A stretch of DNA of 54,160 nt from Burkholderiaceae bacterium (GCA_019751755.1 JAIENA010000305.1:1-54160), one strand, 5' to 3'; counted from the stretch's first letter, positions 8,438-16,422 are shown. Numbers and translations: made by a program. Notes: generated from the letters alone by a model not told the origin.

Positions 8438-9388
8438 TCAGCCGTGGTTACGGACGCGCAAGCGCCAGTCAGTGATGCCGGCGGCAATTTCCGGCAAATG
8501 GAACACGCGCAAGAACGGTGGTGGCCGCTTGCGCAGCACGGCGCAATGGCCGCCGGCCCAGATTTCCACCGTGGCCGGCAGGCGCGCCCGCAATTCCTTC
8601 AAGCCATCGAGTGCCTGGCGCTGATTCATGGACGCCGACAGCGACAGCGCGACGATATCGACGCCCAGCGCATGGGCGGCATCGGCGATGTCCGACACCG
8701 GGGTTTGCGTGCCCAGCGAAATCGCATGCGCCCCTTCGGCGGTAAACAGCGCTTCGGCCATCAGCAAGCCGAGGGCATGGCGCTCTTGCGGCAAGGTGGT
8801 CAGCAAGATGCGCGGGCGCGGCGCACCATTGTGATTGGCATTGGCCTGCGGCACCGAAAAGATCGCGCTGCGCATCACCATTTGCAGCGATTCGGCAAAC
8901 AGGTGTTCTTCGAATACCGCGAAACGGCCGGACGCCCACGCTTCGCCGACCATCACGGTCAGCGGTGTGACCAGGTCGATCACGAAACTTTTCAAGCCCA
9001 TCACGAGCAGCGCTTGCGACAGTTTGCGGCGCAACGCATCCATTTGATGGGATTTGCACAGGTCCAGGTAGACCTGTAATTCAGGGTGGCGCGGCGTGTG
9101 CGGGTGTGATTTGCTGGTGGCGGCGGCTTTTTCCGCCAAGGCCTGCAATTCTTCCGGGCTGTAGCCGATGACTTTGCCAGGGCGGAAGCCCAGGTCAATC
9201 AGCCTTTTTACCAGACGCAGTTTGACCACCTGATCGGTGGGATAGACGCGTTCGCCGAACGGATCCCGCAATGGTTGCGGGAAGTCGTAGCGGCGCTCCC
9301 ATACACGCAGGGTTTCCTTGGCGACGCCAGTGTCGCGCTCTACATCGCTGATTGTACTGGGGACAGTCAATGGGGCCTCAGTGTTCAT
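8438..9388 (-). CDS. MerR-family regulator with cobalamin-binding domain (CarH/LitR-like)
   Basis: 316 residues in three parts. A MerR winged helix-turn-helix occupies about 12-78 (TISDVERDTGVAKETLRVWERRY). A helical B12-cap domain (about 105-185) contains W151 followed by nine residues and then E161-H162, the W-x9-EH motif that covers the upper face of adenosylcobalamin in CarH. A Rossmann B12-binding domain (about 190-310) contains E202-R-H204-A-L-G207, the E/DxHxxG motif with the lower cobalt ligand. By family knowledge such proteins are dark-state repressors released by light. The residue after Trp151 is Ala; as I recall the Thermus protein has His there, which ligates cobalt after photolysis, so the light response may differ. 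No carotenoid or photolyase genes are adjacent. The gene probably regulates itself through the boxes at 9424-9435. Confidence 0.88.
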   Translation of the reverse strand: MNTEAPLTVPSTISDVERDTGVAKETLRVWERRYDFPQPLRDPFGERVYPTDQVVKLRLVKRLIDLGFRPGKVIGYSPEELQALAEKAAATSKSHPHTPRHPELQVYLDLCKSHQMDALRRKLSQALLVMGLKSFVIDLVTPLTVMVGEAWASGRFAVFEEHLFAESLQMVMRSAIFSVPQANANHNGAPRPRILLTTLPQERHALGLLMAEALFTAEGAHAISLGTQTPVSDIADAAHALGVDIVALSLSASMNQRQALDGLKELRARLPATVEIWAGGHCAVLRKRPPPFLRVFHLPEIAAGITDWRLRVRNHG

Positions 9389-9423
9389 GTTCTTATAAAA
9401 CGGCTACGGATTTTGGGGAGCCG

Positions 9424-9435
9424 TGTACTTGTACT
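9424..9435. promoter_or_regulatory. tandem TGTACT boxes, candidate operator of the B12 regulator
   Basis: Two immediately adjacent copies of TGTACT lie 36 bases upstream of the B12/MerR regulator start. TGTAC-containing repeats are, to my recollection, typical of LitR/CarH-type operators in Proteobacteria. The position just upstream of the gene fits autoregulation. Assignment is inference. Confidence 0.35.
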
Positions 9436-9967
9436 TATCGGGGGAGACCCCCGTTGTGCGAGTGCATTCTACTCGCGTTTCGCCAGAGAAAGTGGGGGGT
9501 AAAACTGCGGTTTTCCCTCTGAAAACCTTTCGCTCACCCCTTGTCCACGACACATAGCGGCCTTGCTGAACTATGAGCGGGATTCGCTGCAATGTGCCTG
9601 TTTTGTGTTGGACAAAAAACTTGGAAAATTAGTGAAAAAAATCTCACGCATGTTGTTTCGGGCGGCAATCGTGCTCACGGAGCGCAGCACGCGGCGCGAC
9701 TTACGTTAACGATAGGATGGATTGCCCGAGGTTCAAGAAGAGTATTTGAAAAGTCGCTGTGTTGGCACGCTTTTTAAGCGCAAATCACGGCACCGTTTTG
9801 TCACTGCGGAAAATACTTATAACAAATGAATACGAGCAAAATTAGCAAAATTAATGTATAAATGATGCGTTTTGCCTCAATTTGCAAGTTTAGCCACGCT
9901 TTCCCGCTGCTGCGCACAACCAGCAGAACCTGTGCTCCCCAGTGGCGCACGGGTGCCGGGCTGACAC
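9436..9967. other. non-coding stretch upstream of the porin
   Basis: No ORF here has coding character. The stretch is less GC-rich than its neighbours, notably 9600-9660 and 9820-9880 (runs such as AAAATTAGTGAAAAAAATC and TTAATGTATAAATGATG), as expected of a regulatory region. Short ORFs on both strands (about 60 residues) lack convincing ribosome binding sites. An unrecognised small RNA cannot be excluded. Confidence 0.4.
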
Positions 9968-9996
9968 TTGATCGAATGGCAAACGGCCAGTATAGT
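9968..9996 (+). promoter_or_regulatory. sigma-70-type promoter of the porin gene
   Basis: -35 TTGATC (9968-9973) and -10 TATAGT (9991-9996) with a 17-base spacer. The start point would be near 10003, giving a porin leader of about 200 bases. It is the best-matching pair between the B12 regulator and the porin. Confidence 0.5.
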
Positions 9997-10003
9997 GCCG
10001 CCT

Positions 10004-10133
10004 CCGAAGCCTTGACGCTTCGGAAAGTCGGTAACAGGCCAATAAAAGTGGAGTGTTGTGTAGCATACCCGCAACAACACGCGGCATTCGGGGAATGCTG
10101 ACACGCATAAGTCGCGCATCACGATCGTGCGCA
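10004..10133 (+). promoter_or_regulatory. structured 5' leader of the porin mRNA
   Basis: Several hairpins are packed between the predicted start point and the porin gene: CCGAAGC/GCTTCGG (10004-10023), a longer-range GTGTTGT/ACAACAC pair (about 10053-10080), GCATTC/GAATGC (10084-10098), and a stem around CACGATCGTG (about 10120-10130). No T run follows any of them, so they look like leader structure rather than terminators. A regulatory role is inference. Confidence 0.4.
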
Positions 10134-10207
10134 GACAAGGACAGAATTCAGGCCTGCAGCATGTCGGCTTTAAACATTTTTGCAACACAAACTGAAGGAA
10201 ACTCGTA

Positions 10208-11272
10208 ATGAAAAAAACTCTGATCTCCCTGTTGGTTCTGGGTGCAATGAGCGGCGTAGCCCACGCTCAATCCAGCGTCACCATCTACGGTATCGTTGAT
10301 GCCGGCCTGGTGAGCGAGCGCGGTGGCAAGGCAGGTAACGTAACGAAGGTGTCCAGTGGTGTTGGTAGCGCCTCCCGTATCGGCTTCCGTGGCACGGAAG
10401 ACCTGGGTGGTGGCCTGTCCGCAGTATTCACGCTGGAAGGCGGCTTCGCTGCTGACACCGGCGTAGGCGACGCAGCTGGCCTGTTCCAGCGCCAGTCGTT
10501 CGTCGGCCTGGTATCGAAAGATGCCGGTAGCCTGACCCTGGGCCGCCAGTACACCCCGCTGTACCTGGCCCTGTCGCAAGTGGCTGACCCGTTCGGCGCC
10601 GGCCTGGCTGGTTCCGCGAAAAACTTGTTCGCCGCTGGCGGCGGCAATGTTCGCTACAGCAACGCTGTGAACTACAAATCGCCTACCCTGAGCGGTTTCG
10701 CGGTTGAATTCCAATACGGCGCGGGCGAGCAGTCCAACTCCAACGCCGGCCGTCAGCTGGGCGCTGGCCTGTCGTATGACAACGGCCCGTTGAAAGCACG
10801 CGTTGCTTACAACAACCGCAACAACAACACCGTTGGCGCCACGCCAGTCGGCATCGGCCACAGCACCCTGTTCGCTGCCAACTACGATTTCGGTAAAGTA
10901 AAAGGCTTCCTGGCTTACCAGGCTGACAAAGGCGCGCTGTCGGCCGCCATCCCTAACCCAACCGCGTACACCGCTGCTGCTGTTGCTGCTTCGAAAGACA
11001 GCGACACCACGCTGATCGGCCTGACCGCACCAGTCGGCGCCAATGGCACCGTGATCGCTTCGTACATCCGCAAGGATGACAACGAAGTGGCCAACCGCGA
11101 CGCTGACCAGTGGGGCCTGGGTTACTCCTACGCTCTGTCGAAGCGCACCAGCACCTACGCTGCGTACGCCAAGATCAAGAACAAGCGTGGCGCAAGCTAC
11201 ACCGTTGGCAACAATGCTGAAGCTGGTTCGGGCAACAAAGCCTTCAACGTGGGCATCAAGCACACCTTCTAA
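10208..11272 (+). CDS. outer-membrane trimeric porin (Gram-negative porin, Omp32 type)
   Basis: General diffusion porin of 354 residues. The signal peptide ends at AHA-QS (20-21). The mature protein starts with SSVTIYGIVDAGL, the hallmark first strand of Burkholderiales porins, contains the GFRGTEDLGGGLSAVF region, and ends with the terminal aromatic Phe (GIKHTF) needed for barrel assembly by BAM. AAGGAAA lies upstream of the ATG. It differs in codon use from neighbours, with frequent highly used codons, as expected of an abundant protein. It has its own promoter, a long leader and a strong terminator, so it is monocistronic. Confidence 0.95.
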   Translation: MKKTLISLLVLGAMSGVAHAQSSVTIYGIVDAGLVSERGGKAGNVTKVSSGVGSASRIGFRGTEDLGGGLSAVFTLEGGFAADTGVGDAAGLFQRQSFVGLVSKDAGSLTLGRQYTPLYLALSQVADPFGAGLAGSAKNLFAAGGGNVRYSNAVNYKSPTLSGFAVEFQYGAGEQSNSNAGRQLGAGLSYDNGPLKARVAYNNRNNNTVGATPVGIGHSTLFAANYDFGKVKGFLAYQADKGALSAAIPNPTAYTAAAVAASKDSDTTLIGLTAPVGANGTVIASYIRKDDNEVANRDADQWGLGYSYALSKRTSTYAAYAKIKNKRGASYTVGNNAEAGSGNKAFNVGIKHTF

Positions 11273-11301
11273 TCGCTGCGCTGTAGCGGTTTAGAGACCT
11301 G

Positions 11302-11336
11302 AAACGGCGGCTTGCCTTGGCAAGCCGCCGTTTTTT
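11302..11336 (+). terminator. intrinsic terminator of the porin gene
   Basis: A nearly uninterrupted stem, AAACGGCGGCTTGCC (11302-11316) paired with GGCAAGCCGCCGTTT (11319-11333), and a run of six T. A textbook rho-independent terminator 30 bases after the porin stop codon. Confidence 0.95.
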
Positions 11337-11352
11337 ATGTTGCAATGCAAAT

Positions 11353-11871
11353 ATGAAAACAATTCATCGTCTTGCCGCCATCATCCTGGCGGTGTCGTGC
11401 GCTGCGGTTGCCGCACCCAAGAAACCCGGCCCACCCCGTTATGGCATGGCGGTGTATTCCGACCTGTGCATTCACCAGCAGAGTGGTGAGTTCGGCGGTC
11501 GGCGCGTGACCGTGCAGCGGTTTGCCGAAGTCGATACGGTGATTTATGAATATACCGCTGGTGGCCTGAGCTGGCCGATCGTGGCCGACGATGTGCAAAT
11601 CGGGCCGCATGGTGACAAGATCATTTTTACCCTTCAGCTGGAAGGGGAAGAGAAGACATTGAGCGGGACCTTGGTCGAGCAGGGCGCCGCGCTGGTGCTC
11701 GATGGCGGCCATTGCGGCCAGCCGGATACGCCGGCCCGCTTGAACAAGGTGCGCGATTTCGGCCGCAATCCGCCGGCCTGCAAGACTTGTCCTTTACGCA
11801 AGGATGTGCCGCCGCCGGAAGCGCCTCAATCGCCTCAATCGCCCCAAGCGCCAGTGACACCAGCCGCGTAG
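11353..11871 (+). CDS. hypothetical secreted protein
   Basis: 172 residues, function not recognised. A signal peptide is clear (MKTIHRLAAIILAV, ending near VAA-PKK at 22-23). The mature part has cysteines in DLCIHQ, GGHCGQP and PACKTCPL, which could form disulfides in the periplasm, and the C-terminus is a proline/glutamine repeat tail (PQSPQSPQAP). The ATG at 11353 is chosen because the signal peptide begins there; an upstream in-frame start would lie inside the porin terminator. It sits between the porin terminator and a palindromic repeat and is convergent with the ThDP enzyme. Confidence 0.7.
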   Translation: MKTIHRLAAIILAVSCAAVAAPKKPGPPRYGMAVYSDLCIHQQSGEFGGRRVTVQRFAEVDTVIYEYTAGGLSWPIVADDVQIGPHGDKIIFTLQLEGEEKTLSGTLVEQGAALVLDGGHCGQPDTPARLNKVRDFGRNPPACKTCPLRKDVPPPEAPQSPQSPQAPVTPAA

Positions 11872-11932
11872 GCCGGATCGCGATCCGGCAGGGGGGCAAC
11901 GCGGGGCAGGCAGGGCGGATGGCAATCCGCCC
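11872..11932. repeat. double palindromic intergenic element
   Basis: Two GC-rich hairpins in tandem between convergent genes: the perfect 18-base palindrome GCCGGATCGCGATCCGGC (11872-11889) and GGGCGGAT-GGCA-ATCCGCCC (11913-11932). Such REP-like elements are common between genes in this group and may act as bidirectional terminators or mRNA stabilisers. A related element lies at 44575-44660. Confidence 0.6.
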
Positions 11933-11938
11933 CACAAT

Positions 11939-13642
11939 TTATTGCGCCGCCTTGGCCGCTTGCGCCTGCTGGCGGATGGTATCCAGGGTGGCGCCAGGGG
12001 TGATCAGGTTGCCGTCATAGCGCAGCTCGATCACGAAGGGCAGGTGCTTGCTGCGCGTATAGGCCAGCGCACGCTCCAGTGCCGGGGCAAATTCTTCGGT
12101 GGCATGCACCGCTACACCGTCGCCGCCAAAGGCCTTGGCCAGTGCCGCAAAGTCCGGGTTGTGCAACTGGGTGCCCGACACGCGGCCCGGATAGTGGCGC
12201 TCCTGGTGCATGCGGATGGTGCCGAACATGCCGTTATTGAACACCAGGATGATGAGGCCGGCCTTGTATTGCACCGCGGTCGCCAGTTCCTGGCCATTCA
12301 TCAGGTATTCGCCGTCGCCGGCAAACGTCACCACCGTGCGGGCAGGATCGATGATCTTGGCCGCCACGCCGGCCGGTACGCTGTAACCCATGGCGCCGCT
12401 GGTCGGTGCCAGCTGCGTGCGCATGGCGCCGTAACGGTGGTAGCGGTGCGCCCACGTCGCGTAATTGCCGGCGCCATTGGTGATGATGGTGTCGGGCGGC
12501 GTCATGCGGTCGATCTCCTGCACCACTTGCCACAGGTTCAACGGCGCCTGGTTGTCCTTGAAAATGGTCGGCTGCGCTTGCCAAGCAGCCAGTTCCGCGC
12601 GCGCTTCGGCCACCGAGCCCTGCCAGGCGGCGGCATCGACCGGTTCCATCGCGGCCAGCATCGCGGCCGCTTGCGGCATGCCGCTGCCGATCATCAGTTC
12701 GGCCTGGTAGACGCTGCCCAGTTCTTCATTGCTGGCGTGGATGTGCACCAGGCGCTGTTGCGGCACCGGCGCGCTCAGCAGTTCATAGCCGCTGGTGGTC
12801 ATTTCACCCAGGCGTGGCCCCAGCACGATCAGCAGGTCGGCGTTTTTGACGCGCGCCGCCAGTTTCGGGTTGATGCCGATGCCGACGTCGCCCACATAGT
12901 GCGGGTGCTGGTTGTCCAGCAAATCCTGGAAGCGGAAGGCGCACGATACCGGCAAGTGGTTGGCTTCGGCAAAGCGGGTGATGTCGGCGCACGCTTGCTC
13001 GGTCCAGCCGCCACCGCCCAGCATCAACAGCGGACGCTTGGCGTCGGCCAGCATGGCGCGCAATTGCGCGATTTGCGGTGCGGCAGGGGCGCCGTGCACC
13101 GGCTGGTAGCGGCCGGTGTCGGCCACGGCGGCCTGGGTGGTCAGCATGTCTTCCGGCAGCGCCAGCACCACCGGGCCCGGACGGCCGCTGGTGGCGACCT
13201 GGAAGGCGCGCGCCAGGTATTCCGGAATGCGGTCGGCGCGGTCGATTTGCGCGACCCATTTCGCCATTTGCCCATACATGCGGCGGTAGTCGACTTCCTG
13301 GAACGCTTCACGGTCCATGAAGTCGCTGCCGACCTGGCCGATGAACAGGATCATCGGGGTCGAGTCCTGGAACGCCGTGTGCACGCCGATTGACGCGTTG
13401 GTGGCGCCAGGACCGCGGGTGACGAAGCAGATGCCGGGTTGGCCCGTCATCTTGCCGTAGGCATCGGCCATGAACGCAGCGCCGCCTTCCTGGCGGTTGA
13501 TGATGAAGCGGATGCCGGAATCGTGCAGCGCGTCGAGCACGTCCAGGTAGCTTTCACCGGGCACGCCGAAAGCCGTGTCCACGCCGTGGATTTTCAGGGC
13601 GTCGACCAGGATCTGGCCGCCGCTGCGGGAAGGATGCGTCAT
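11939..13642 (-). CDS. thiamine diphosphate-dependent enzyme, acetolactate synthase-like
   Basis: Protein of 567 residues with the three-domain fold of the ThDP family: N-terminal PYR domain with the catalytic Glu in NRQEGGAAFMADAYG, a central domain, and a C-terminal PP domain with GDGEYLMNGQE and a downstream NN (VFNNGMFG) binding Mg-ThDP. The sequence is closest in style to catabolic or unassigned IlvB-like proteins; no IlvN regulatory subunit is adjacent, so a role in branched-chain amino acid synthesis is doubtful. Substrate cannot be assigned. The ATG at 13642 has GAGGA six bases upstream and is preferred to a TTG 18 bases earlier. It is divergent from rnpB. Confidence 0.9.
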   Translation of the reverse strand: MTHPSRSGGQILVDALKIHGVDTAFGVPGESYLDVLDALHDSGIRFIINRQEGGAAFMADAYGKMTGQPGICFVTRGPGATNASIGVHTAFQDSTPMILFIGQVGSDFMDREAFQEVDYRRMYGQMAKWVAQIDRADRIPEYLARAFQVATSGRPGPVVLALPEDMLTTQAAVADTGRYQPVHGAPAAPQIAQLRAMLADAKRPLLMLGGGGWTEQACADITRFAEANHLPVSCAFRFQDLLDNQHPHYVGDVGIGINPKLAARVKNADLLIVLGPRLGEMTTSGYELLSAPVPQQRLVHIHASNEELGSVYQAELMIGSGMPQAAAMLAAMEPVDAAAWQGSVAEARAELAAWQAQPTIFKDNQAPLNLWQVVQEIDRMTPPDTIITNGAGNYATWAHRYHRYGAMRTQLAPTSGAMGYSVPAGVAAKIIDPARTVVTFAGDGEYLMNGQELATAVQYKAGLIILVFNNGMFGTIRMHQERHYPGRVSGTQLHNPDFAALAKAFGGDGVAVHATEEFAPALERALAYTRSKHLPFVIELRYDGNLITPGATLDTIRQQAQAAKAAQ

Positions 13643-13786
13643 GGTAGTCCTCAAATTCAATCGGATGCGGCATTCTATGCCTCGGGCCGCGTGGCGGCTT
13701 TTGAAAGAGCGACATCAAATTTCACAAAATGGGACGGTGAGGTTTGTGCCATGTCGACTATTTCGCAGATAGTCCGGCACGTTTGG

Positions 13787-13792
13787 TACAAT
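13787..13792 (+). promoter_or_regulatory. -10 element of the rnpB promoter
   Basis: TACAAT ends seven bases before the predicted 5' end of RNase P RNA. A convincing -35 element is not visible at the usual distance. Confidence 0.55.
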
Positions 13793-13798
13793 ACGCCC

Positions 13799-14139
13799 GG
13801 AAGCAAGCCAGACAGTCGCTGGCGGGGGCAGCAATGCCAACGCGGGAGGAAGGTCCGGACTCCATAGAGCGGGGTGACGGTTAACGGCCGTCCGCTGAAA
13901 GGCCGCAAGGCTATAAGGCGAGGAATAGGGCCACAGAGACGAGCGTATTAAGTTACGGTGAAACGCGGTAACCTCCACCTGGTGCAATTTCAAATAGGCA
14001 CGCGATGATGTTGCTCGCGGAGCGTGCGGGTAGAAAGCTTGAGCGGCGGAGTAATCCGTCGCCTAGAGGAATGGCTGTCATAGTGCCGACCGGAAGGAAG
14101 GCGCCGTAACAAAATCCGGCCTATCGGCTTGCTTCACTG
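13799..14139 (+). ncRNA. rnpB: RNase P RNA, bacterial type A
   Basis: Catalytic RNA that matures tRNA 5' ends together with the RnpA protein. Conserved blocks are present in order: CCAGACAGTCGC near the 5' end, GGGAGGAAGGTCCGGACTCC (CR-I), CACAGAGACGAGCG and GTGAAACGCGGTAACC (CR-II/III region), and the 3' CR-V part with AAAATCCGGCCTATCGG. Helix P1 closes the molecule: GAAGCAAGCC (13800-13809) pairs perfectly with GGCTTGCTTC (14126-14135). The end positions are uncertain by a few bases. No terminator separates it from glpK, which begins about ten bases later. Confidence 0.97.
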
Positions 14140-14149
14140 ATCACTACCA

Positions 14150-15655
14150 ATGAAGAAATATATCCTGGCCCTGGATCAGGGCACGACCAGTTCGCGTGCG
14201 ATCCTGTTCGACCACGCCGGTGCGCTGCTGGGCAGCGCGGCGCAGGAATTCCCTCAGTATTATCCCCAGCCCGGCTGGGTCGAACACGACCCCAACGAAA
14301 TCTGGAACAGCCAGCTCACCGTGGCGCGCAAGGTGCTGCACGAGCACCACGTCGATGCGCACCAGGTGCTGGCGATCGGCATTGCCAATCAGCGTGAAAC
14401 CACCATCGTCTGGGACCGCAAGAGCGGCGAGCCGATCGCGCCCGCCATCGTCTGGCAAGACCGCCGTACCGCTGACCTGTGCGAACAGTTGCGGCGCGAG
14501 GGCAAGGCCAAAATGATTGTCGAGCGCACCGGGCTCGAGCTCGATGCGTATTTTTCCGCGACCAAGCTCAAATGGATCCTGGACCACGTGCCCGGCGCGC
14601 GCGAACGGGCGCGCCACGGCGCGCTGGCGTTCGGCACCATCGATAGCTGGCTGGCGTGGAAACTGTGCGGTGTGCATGTGACCGATGTGTCGAACGCGTC
14701 GCGCACCATGCTGTTCAATATCCACCTGATGCGCTGGGATGCGGACTTGCTGGATCTGTTCGACATTCCCGAGGAAATGCTGCCGCAAGTGGTGTCGTCC
14801 AGCGAAGAAATCGGCAACACCAGGGAAGCGCTGTTTGGCGCGGCGATCCCCGTCGCCGGCATCGCCGGCGACCAGCAGGCCGCCACCTTCGGCCAGGCGT
14901 GCCACACGCCGGGCATGGTCAAAAATACCTATGGCACCGGCTGCTTCATGCTGATGCATGCGGGGCGCCACGCGCCGGTGTCGCACAACCGCCTGCTGTC
15001 GACGGTCGGCTGGCGCGTCGATGGCGAGGTTGATTACCTGCTCGAAGGCAGTGTCTTCATGGGCGGCGCCACCGTGCAATGGCTGCGCGACGGCCTGGGC
15101 ATCATTCAAAATTCGCTTGACGTCGAGCCGCTGGCCGCCAGCGTGCCCGATAGCGGCGGCGTGATGCTGGTGCCGGCGTTTGCCGGGCTCGGCGCGCCGC
15201 ACTGGGACCCGTATGCGCGCGGTACGTTGCTGGGCCTGACGCGTGGCAGCACGGCGGCCCACATTGCCCGCGCGGCGGTGGAATCGATTGCCTACCAGAG
15301 CGCGGAATTGCTGATGGCGATGCAAAAAGATGTGGCGCTGCCACACCGCAGCATTCCGCTGCTGGAGGTGCGCGCCGATGGCGGCGCGGCCCGCAACGAC
15401 ATGCTGATGCAATTCCAGGCCGATTTGCTGGGGGTGCCGGTGCTGCGGCCGAAAGTCACGGAAACCACGGCACTGGGCGCGGCTTACCTGGCCGGGCTGG
15501 CCGTGGGTTTCTGGGACAGCCGCGCGGAAATTGCCGCCCAATGGCAATGCGAACGCCGCTTCGAACCCGCGATGGGCGCGGACCAGCGTCAGGCCTTGCT
15601 GGCGCGCTGGGCCAAGGCCGTACAGCGTGCCCGCGACTGGGACGCTCCGCTGTAA
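14150..15655 (+). CDS. glpK: glycerol kinase
   Basis: Phosphorylates glycerol to sn-glycerol 3-phosphate with ATP in the cytoplasm, 501 residues. FGGY-family features: the N-terminal phosphate loop DQGTTSSR (9-16), the glycerol-binding Arg82-Glu83 in NQRETT, the catalytic base Asp241 in IAGDQQAA, and the C-terminal [15 protein letters not shown]. The N-terminus [16 protein letters not shown] matches the family, so the start is secure, yet no ribosome binding site precedes it; the upstream bases are the 3' end of rnpB. No glpF or glpD is adjacent. It may be expressed by read-through from rnpB (inference). Confidence 0.95.
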   Translation: MKKYILALDQGTTSSRAILFDHAGALLGSAAQEFPQYYPQPGWVEHDPNEIWNSQLTVARKVLHEHHVDAHQVLAIGIANQRETTIVWDRKSGEPIAPAIVWQDRRTADLCEQLRREGKAKMIVERTGLELDAYFSATKLKWILDHVPGARERARHGALAFGTIDSWLAWKLCGVHVTDVSNASRTMLFNIHLMRWDADLLDLFDIPEEMLPQVVSSSEEIGNTREALFGAAIPVAGIAGDQQAATFGQACHTPGMVKNTYGTGCFMLMHAGRHAPVSHNRLLSTVGWRVDGEVDYLLEGSVFMGGATVQWLRDGLGIIQNSLDVEPLAASVPDSGGVMLVPAFAGLGAPHWDPYARGTLLGLTRGSTAAHIARAAVESIAYQSAELLMAMQKDVALPHRSIPLLEVRADGGAARNDMLMQFQADLLGVPVLRPKVTETTALGAAYLAGLAVGFWDSRAEIAAQWQCERRFEPAMGADQRQALLARWAKAVQRARDWDAPL

Positions 15656-15750
15656 TGGCTTGTTCAATAATGATGGTCGCCTGAGCGCGGCCGGCATCGT
15701 TCCACAAGCAAGCAATCGTTGTTCGTCACCGTGATGCAATCCGCATATGG

Positions 15751-15795
15751 CTATCGAGTACCGGGCGAACGATCGTGCGAAAGGGGCCAGGCCCC
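15751..15795. repeat. 45-base repeat, copy 1 (GGGGCCAGGCCCC element)
   Basis: Aligns without gaps to 53121-53165. Shared blocks are CTATCG at the left end, CGAACGAT followed one base later by GTGC, and the 13-base palindrome GGGGCCAGGCCCC at the right end (15783-15795). Its left hairpin is degraded relative to the other copy. It lies about 95 bases after the glpK stop. Confidence 0.65.
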
Positions 15796-15890
15796 AATGA
15801 CTAATGACTAAAGAGGCGGGGTTCAAACCGGGCTTGCTGTTGCCGCCGGCGTATAATGGCGGCAGGTTGGTTGGCATGACAACCACACAG

Positions 15891-15902
15891 TTGTATATAC
15901 AA
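15891..15902. promoter_or_regulatory. perfect 12-base palindrome, GntR/HutC-like operator
   Basis: TTGTATATACAA is a perfect palindrome containing TGTA-N2-TACA, the arrangement known for HutC-type GntR repressors. No hut gene or GntR regulator is nearby, so it is either an orphan operator or chance. Confidence 0.3.
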
Positions 15903-16213
15903 GTTAACGTTGTTAAAGTAAATTCTCACTTCGTCCCAAACAAACTCCGCTTTTGAGCCCGGTAGCTGCAAAGTGCGCCGGCGCACCGATTTCAGCAAGA
16001 ATTGACCCCATAAGCCGCCGTAGGCCACCGAGCCTGCACTACTTTCGCCGTTGGCCCACGGACGACGATGCTGTTGTCGTCCGGCAACTGTATAACTTTA
16101 TTTTAATTTTTTTCTTGACACGGTTTTTGTAATTATGGCTACGAAAAGCGCTGGTTAACTGATGAGGTACCACTTGCAGTTTTCATGCTAAGTATCTAAT
16201 TTCACGGCAATTT

Positions 16214-16264
16214 TTAATTCGACGCTGGTTCAGGTATTGGCGCTAAGTCCTTAATTTCATTCAT
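16214..16264 (-). CDS. possible 16-residue small ORF
   Basis: ATG at 16264 with a strong AAGGAG five bases upstream opens a 16-codon frame encoding MNEIKDLAPIPEPASN. It runs divergently from the mra promoter. No homologue is recognised and no gene follows it on this strand. It may be a real small protein, a leader peptide or the remnant of a decayed gene; only the ribosome binding site supports it. Confidence 0.35.
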   Translation of the reverse strand: MNEIKDLAPIPEPASN

Positions 16265-16294
16265 AATTTCTCCTTTTTTCCAATTGGAAAGCGC

Positions 16295-16323
16295 TTGACC
16301 ACCATCTTGCCATCCTCTAAAGT
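16295..16323 (+). promoter_or_regulatory. mra promoter (dcw cluster)
   Basis: -35 TTGACC (16295-16300), 17-base spacer, -10 TAAAGT (16318-16323). The start point would be near 16330, about 93 bases before mraZ. The region is bracketed by a perfect inverted repeat TTGACCAC (16295-16302) and GTGGTCAA (16322-16329), so a dimeric regulator could also bind here. Confidence 0.6.
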
Positions 16324-16356
16324 GGTCAACTGTGTGAAAAAGTGTAGTTTTGTGGG
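16322..16356 (+). promoter_or_regulatory. MraZ operator boxes
   Basis: Four direct repeats in exact 10-base register: GTGGT (16322), GTGTG (16332), GTGTA (16342) and GTGGG (16352), with a weaker unit GGCGG at 16364. Repeats of a TGGG-type unit with five-base spacers between the promoter and mraZ are the known MraZ binding arrangement. The first box overlaps the -10, as expected for autorepression. Confidence 0.6.
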
Positions 16357-16422
16357 ATTTTTTGGCGGGATCCGCGCCATGCATACCAGCACAACAAATT
16401 CTCAGGTCATCAAAGGTCAACC

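Larger units (their letters stand above)
15656..16213. other. non-coding stretch between glpK and the mra region
   Basis: No gene is supported here. It holds a 45-base repeat copy (15751-15795), the palindrome TTGTATATACAA (15891-15902) and a hairpin CGGACGAC/GTCGTCCG (16059-16066 with 16076-16083). 16084-16140 is AT-rich and includes a consensus TTGACA at 16115-16120 without a good -10 partner. A minus-strand ORF of 75 codons (15801-16028) has no coding signs. Confidence 0.5.

Noticed and set aside
9592..9777. 61-codon plus-strand frame in the gap before the porin
   Set aside because: No ribosome binding site; composition unlike genes of this window.
10148..11263. 371-codon minus-strand frame opposite the porin gene
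   Set aside because: Antisense of the porin; no ribosome binding site or domain, and the porin has signal peptide and barrel features.
15801..16028. 75-codon minus-strand frame in the glpK-mraZ gap
   Set aside because: No ribosome binding site and no domain; it runs through palindromes.
16115..16140. Consensus -35 TTGACA as an alternative mra promoter
   Set aside because: No acceptable -10 at 16-18 bases; the TTGACC/TAAAGT pair further downstream fits better and adjoins the MraZ boxes.
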